32,041 bases of DNA from JANQKX01 sp039028695. GTDB taxonomy: Bacteria; Pseudomonadota; Alphaproteobacteria; Kiloniellales; Kiloniellaceae. Numbering within the stretch: the stretch's first letter is position 1; every line of letters starts with the position of its first letter. Under the pieces are notes generated by a model that was not told the origin of the DNA, made no database searches, and was given only the letters and a program-made list of their open reading frames with translations. The position numbers were made by a program, and so were the translations under genes. Shown here one piece after another: positions 31,334 to 32,041 of the stretch. Location: the NCBI GenBank assembly GCA_039028695.1, contig JBCCHN010000050.1, forward strand, positions 1 through 32,041. The letters run 5' to 3'.

Positions 31334-32041
31334 TTACGCTCGCTCTTCCTGCACGTCCTGAAGGTCATCGCGCACGGGATGGCTCAAGCGTTCCAGCATC
31401 TCCTTGGGGACGACCTGCCAGAACTTTTCCCGTTCTTGCGGCCAGTCCACCAAAAGGCGCTCGGCAAAACGGGACTGGGTCTCGGACTGATGCTTTGCGA
31501 TGTGGGCCTTTAGTTCGGTCTCCCAATGGGCAGATGCCAAGCGTTGAAAAATCACACTGTCCGCGTTGATATCCCGCGGCAGGGTGTTGTCCGGGTCATA
31601 GACAAAGGCCATGCCGCCCGACATGCCCGCCGCGAAGTTGGCACCCACGGGCCCCAAGACCACGGCCGTGCCGCCTGTCATATATTCACAGCCGTTGGAC
31701 CCACAGCCTTCAACCACTGCAAGGGCGCCGGAGTTGCGCACGCAAAAGCGCTCACCGGCTTGACCCGCAGCGAAAAGCCGGCCCGCCGTCGCGCCATAAA
31801 GCACCGTGTTGCCGATGATGGTGTTTTCATTGGAGACCAACTTGCTGGAGGTCATGGGGCGCACAACCACCTCACCCCCCGAGAGACCCTTGGCAACATA
31901 GTCGTTGGCATCCCCAAAAACCTCCAGCTTAACCCCCTGGACCGCAAAGGCGCCCAGGGACTGCCCAGCCGATCCACGGAGGCGAATTGTCAGATGGCCC
32001 GGCTCCAGCCCGAACATGCCGTATTGCCGGGTGATCTTGGA
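31334..32041 (-). CDS. gltB: glutamate synthase large subunit, C-terminal GXGXG domain, cut by window edge
   Basis: 236 codons up to the right edge, without a start. Sequence such as RLRGSAGQSLGAF, VQGVKLEVFGDANDYVAKGLSGGEVVVRP, IIGNTVLYGATAGRLFAAGQAGERFCVRNSGA and GANFAAGMSGGMAFVYD is the beta-helical GXGXG domain at the end of GltB. The full enzyme makes two glutamates from glutamine and 2-oxoglutarate using NADPH via GltD. The upstream 32018-32041 continues in frame (SKITRQYG). The stop TAA is at 31334-31336, and an SDR gene follows on the same strand. Confidence 0.96.
   Translation of the reverse strand, partial: SKITRQYGMFGLEPGHLTIRLRGSAGQSLGAFAVQGVKLEVFGDANDYVAKGLSGGEVVVRPMTSSKLVSNENTIIGNTVLYGATAGRLFAAGQAGERFCVRNSGALAVVEGCGSNGCEYMTGGTAVVLGPVGANFAAGMSGGMAFVYDPDNTLPRDINADSVIFQRLASAHWETELKAHIAKHQSETQSRFAERLLVDWPQEREKFWQVVPKEMLERLSHPVRDDLQDVQEERA

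Noticed and set aside
1..32041. CRISPR arrays, toxin-antitoxin pairs, restriction or defence systems
   Set aside because: No regularly spaced repeats and no matching protein families found on either strand.

Overview
The window reads as chromosome of an alphaproteobacterium, most likely Rhodospirillales-like. GC is moderately high. The translation genes thrS, infC, rpmI, rplT, pheS and pheT form one directional cluster. The GST-fold protein resembles FzlA, an FtsZ partner I know only from alphaproteobacteria, and it lies near gltB, an SDR and a YeeZ-like gene. The affiliation is inferred from protein resemblance only.

Left part (1-10.3 kb), accessory metabolism and regulation: a truncated polyamine-type solute-binding protein and a DAO/PuuB-like FAD oxidase share one strand, with a divergent LysR regulator. 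Then come a class III adenylate cyclase with an N-terminal Cys-pair domain, an enoyl-CoA hydratase-family protein divergent from a second LysR gene, a zinc-independent MDR oxidoreductase, an OruR-type AraC regulator, and a YdcK-like beta-helix protein with a foreign-looking C-terminal tail.

Middle part (10.3-16.2 kb): a compact smtB-smtA (sensor-metallothionein) operon with its operator lying inside the promoter, tRNA-Ser(GGA) with its own promoter and probable terminator, a small two-helix membrane protein, lepA, a small secreted protein, a UUCG-capped hairpin, a secreted nuclease-family protein lacking one catalytic Arg, and a DUF925-type nucleotidyltransferase.

Right part (16.2-32 kb): the minus-strand cluster thrS, aminotransferase, infC, rpmI, rplT, pheS, pheT. 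The infC gene has no ATG, GTG or TTG upstream of its conserved body, but has an ATA codon behind a strong Shine-Dalgarno sequence, the known IF3 autoregulatory arrangement. To its right are a gamma-butyrobetaine hydroxylase-like dioxygenase, a GT4 glycosyltransferase divergent from an alpha/beta hydrolase, a YeeZ-like SDR divergent from a secreted TPR protein, and gltB (C-terminal part), an SDR without the catalytic Tyr and Lys, and fzlA on one strand.

I found no CRISPR array, intact mobile element, prophage or obvious defence system. No clearly new multi-gene system is visible. The points most worth checking are the nearly leaderless smtBA promoter-operator, the chimeric beta-helix gene with repeats reminiscent of IS ends, the two enzymes missing catalytic residues, the cUUCGg hairpin and the infC start.
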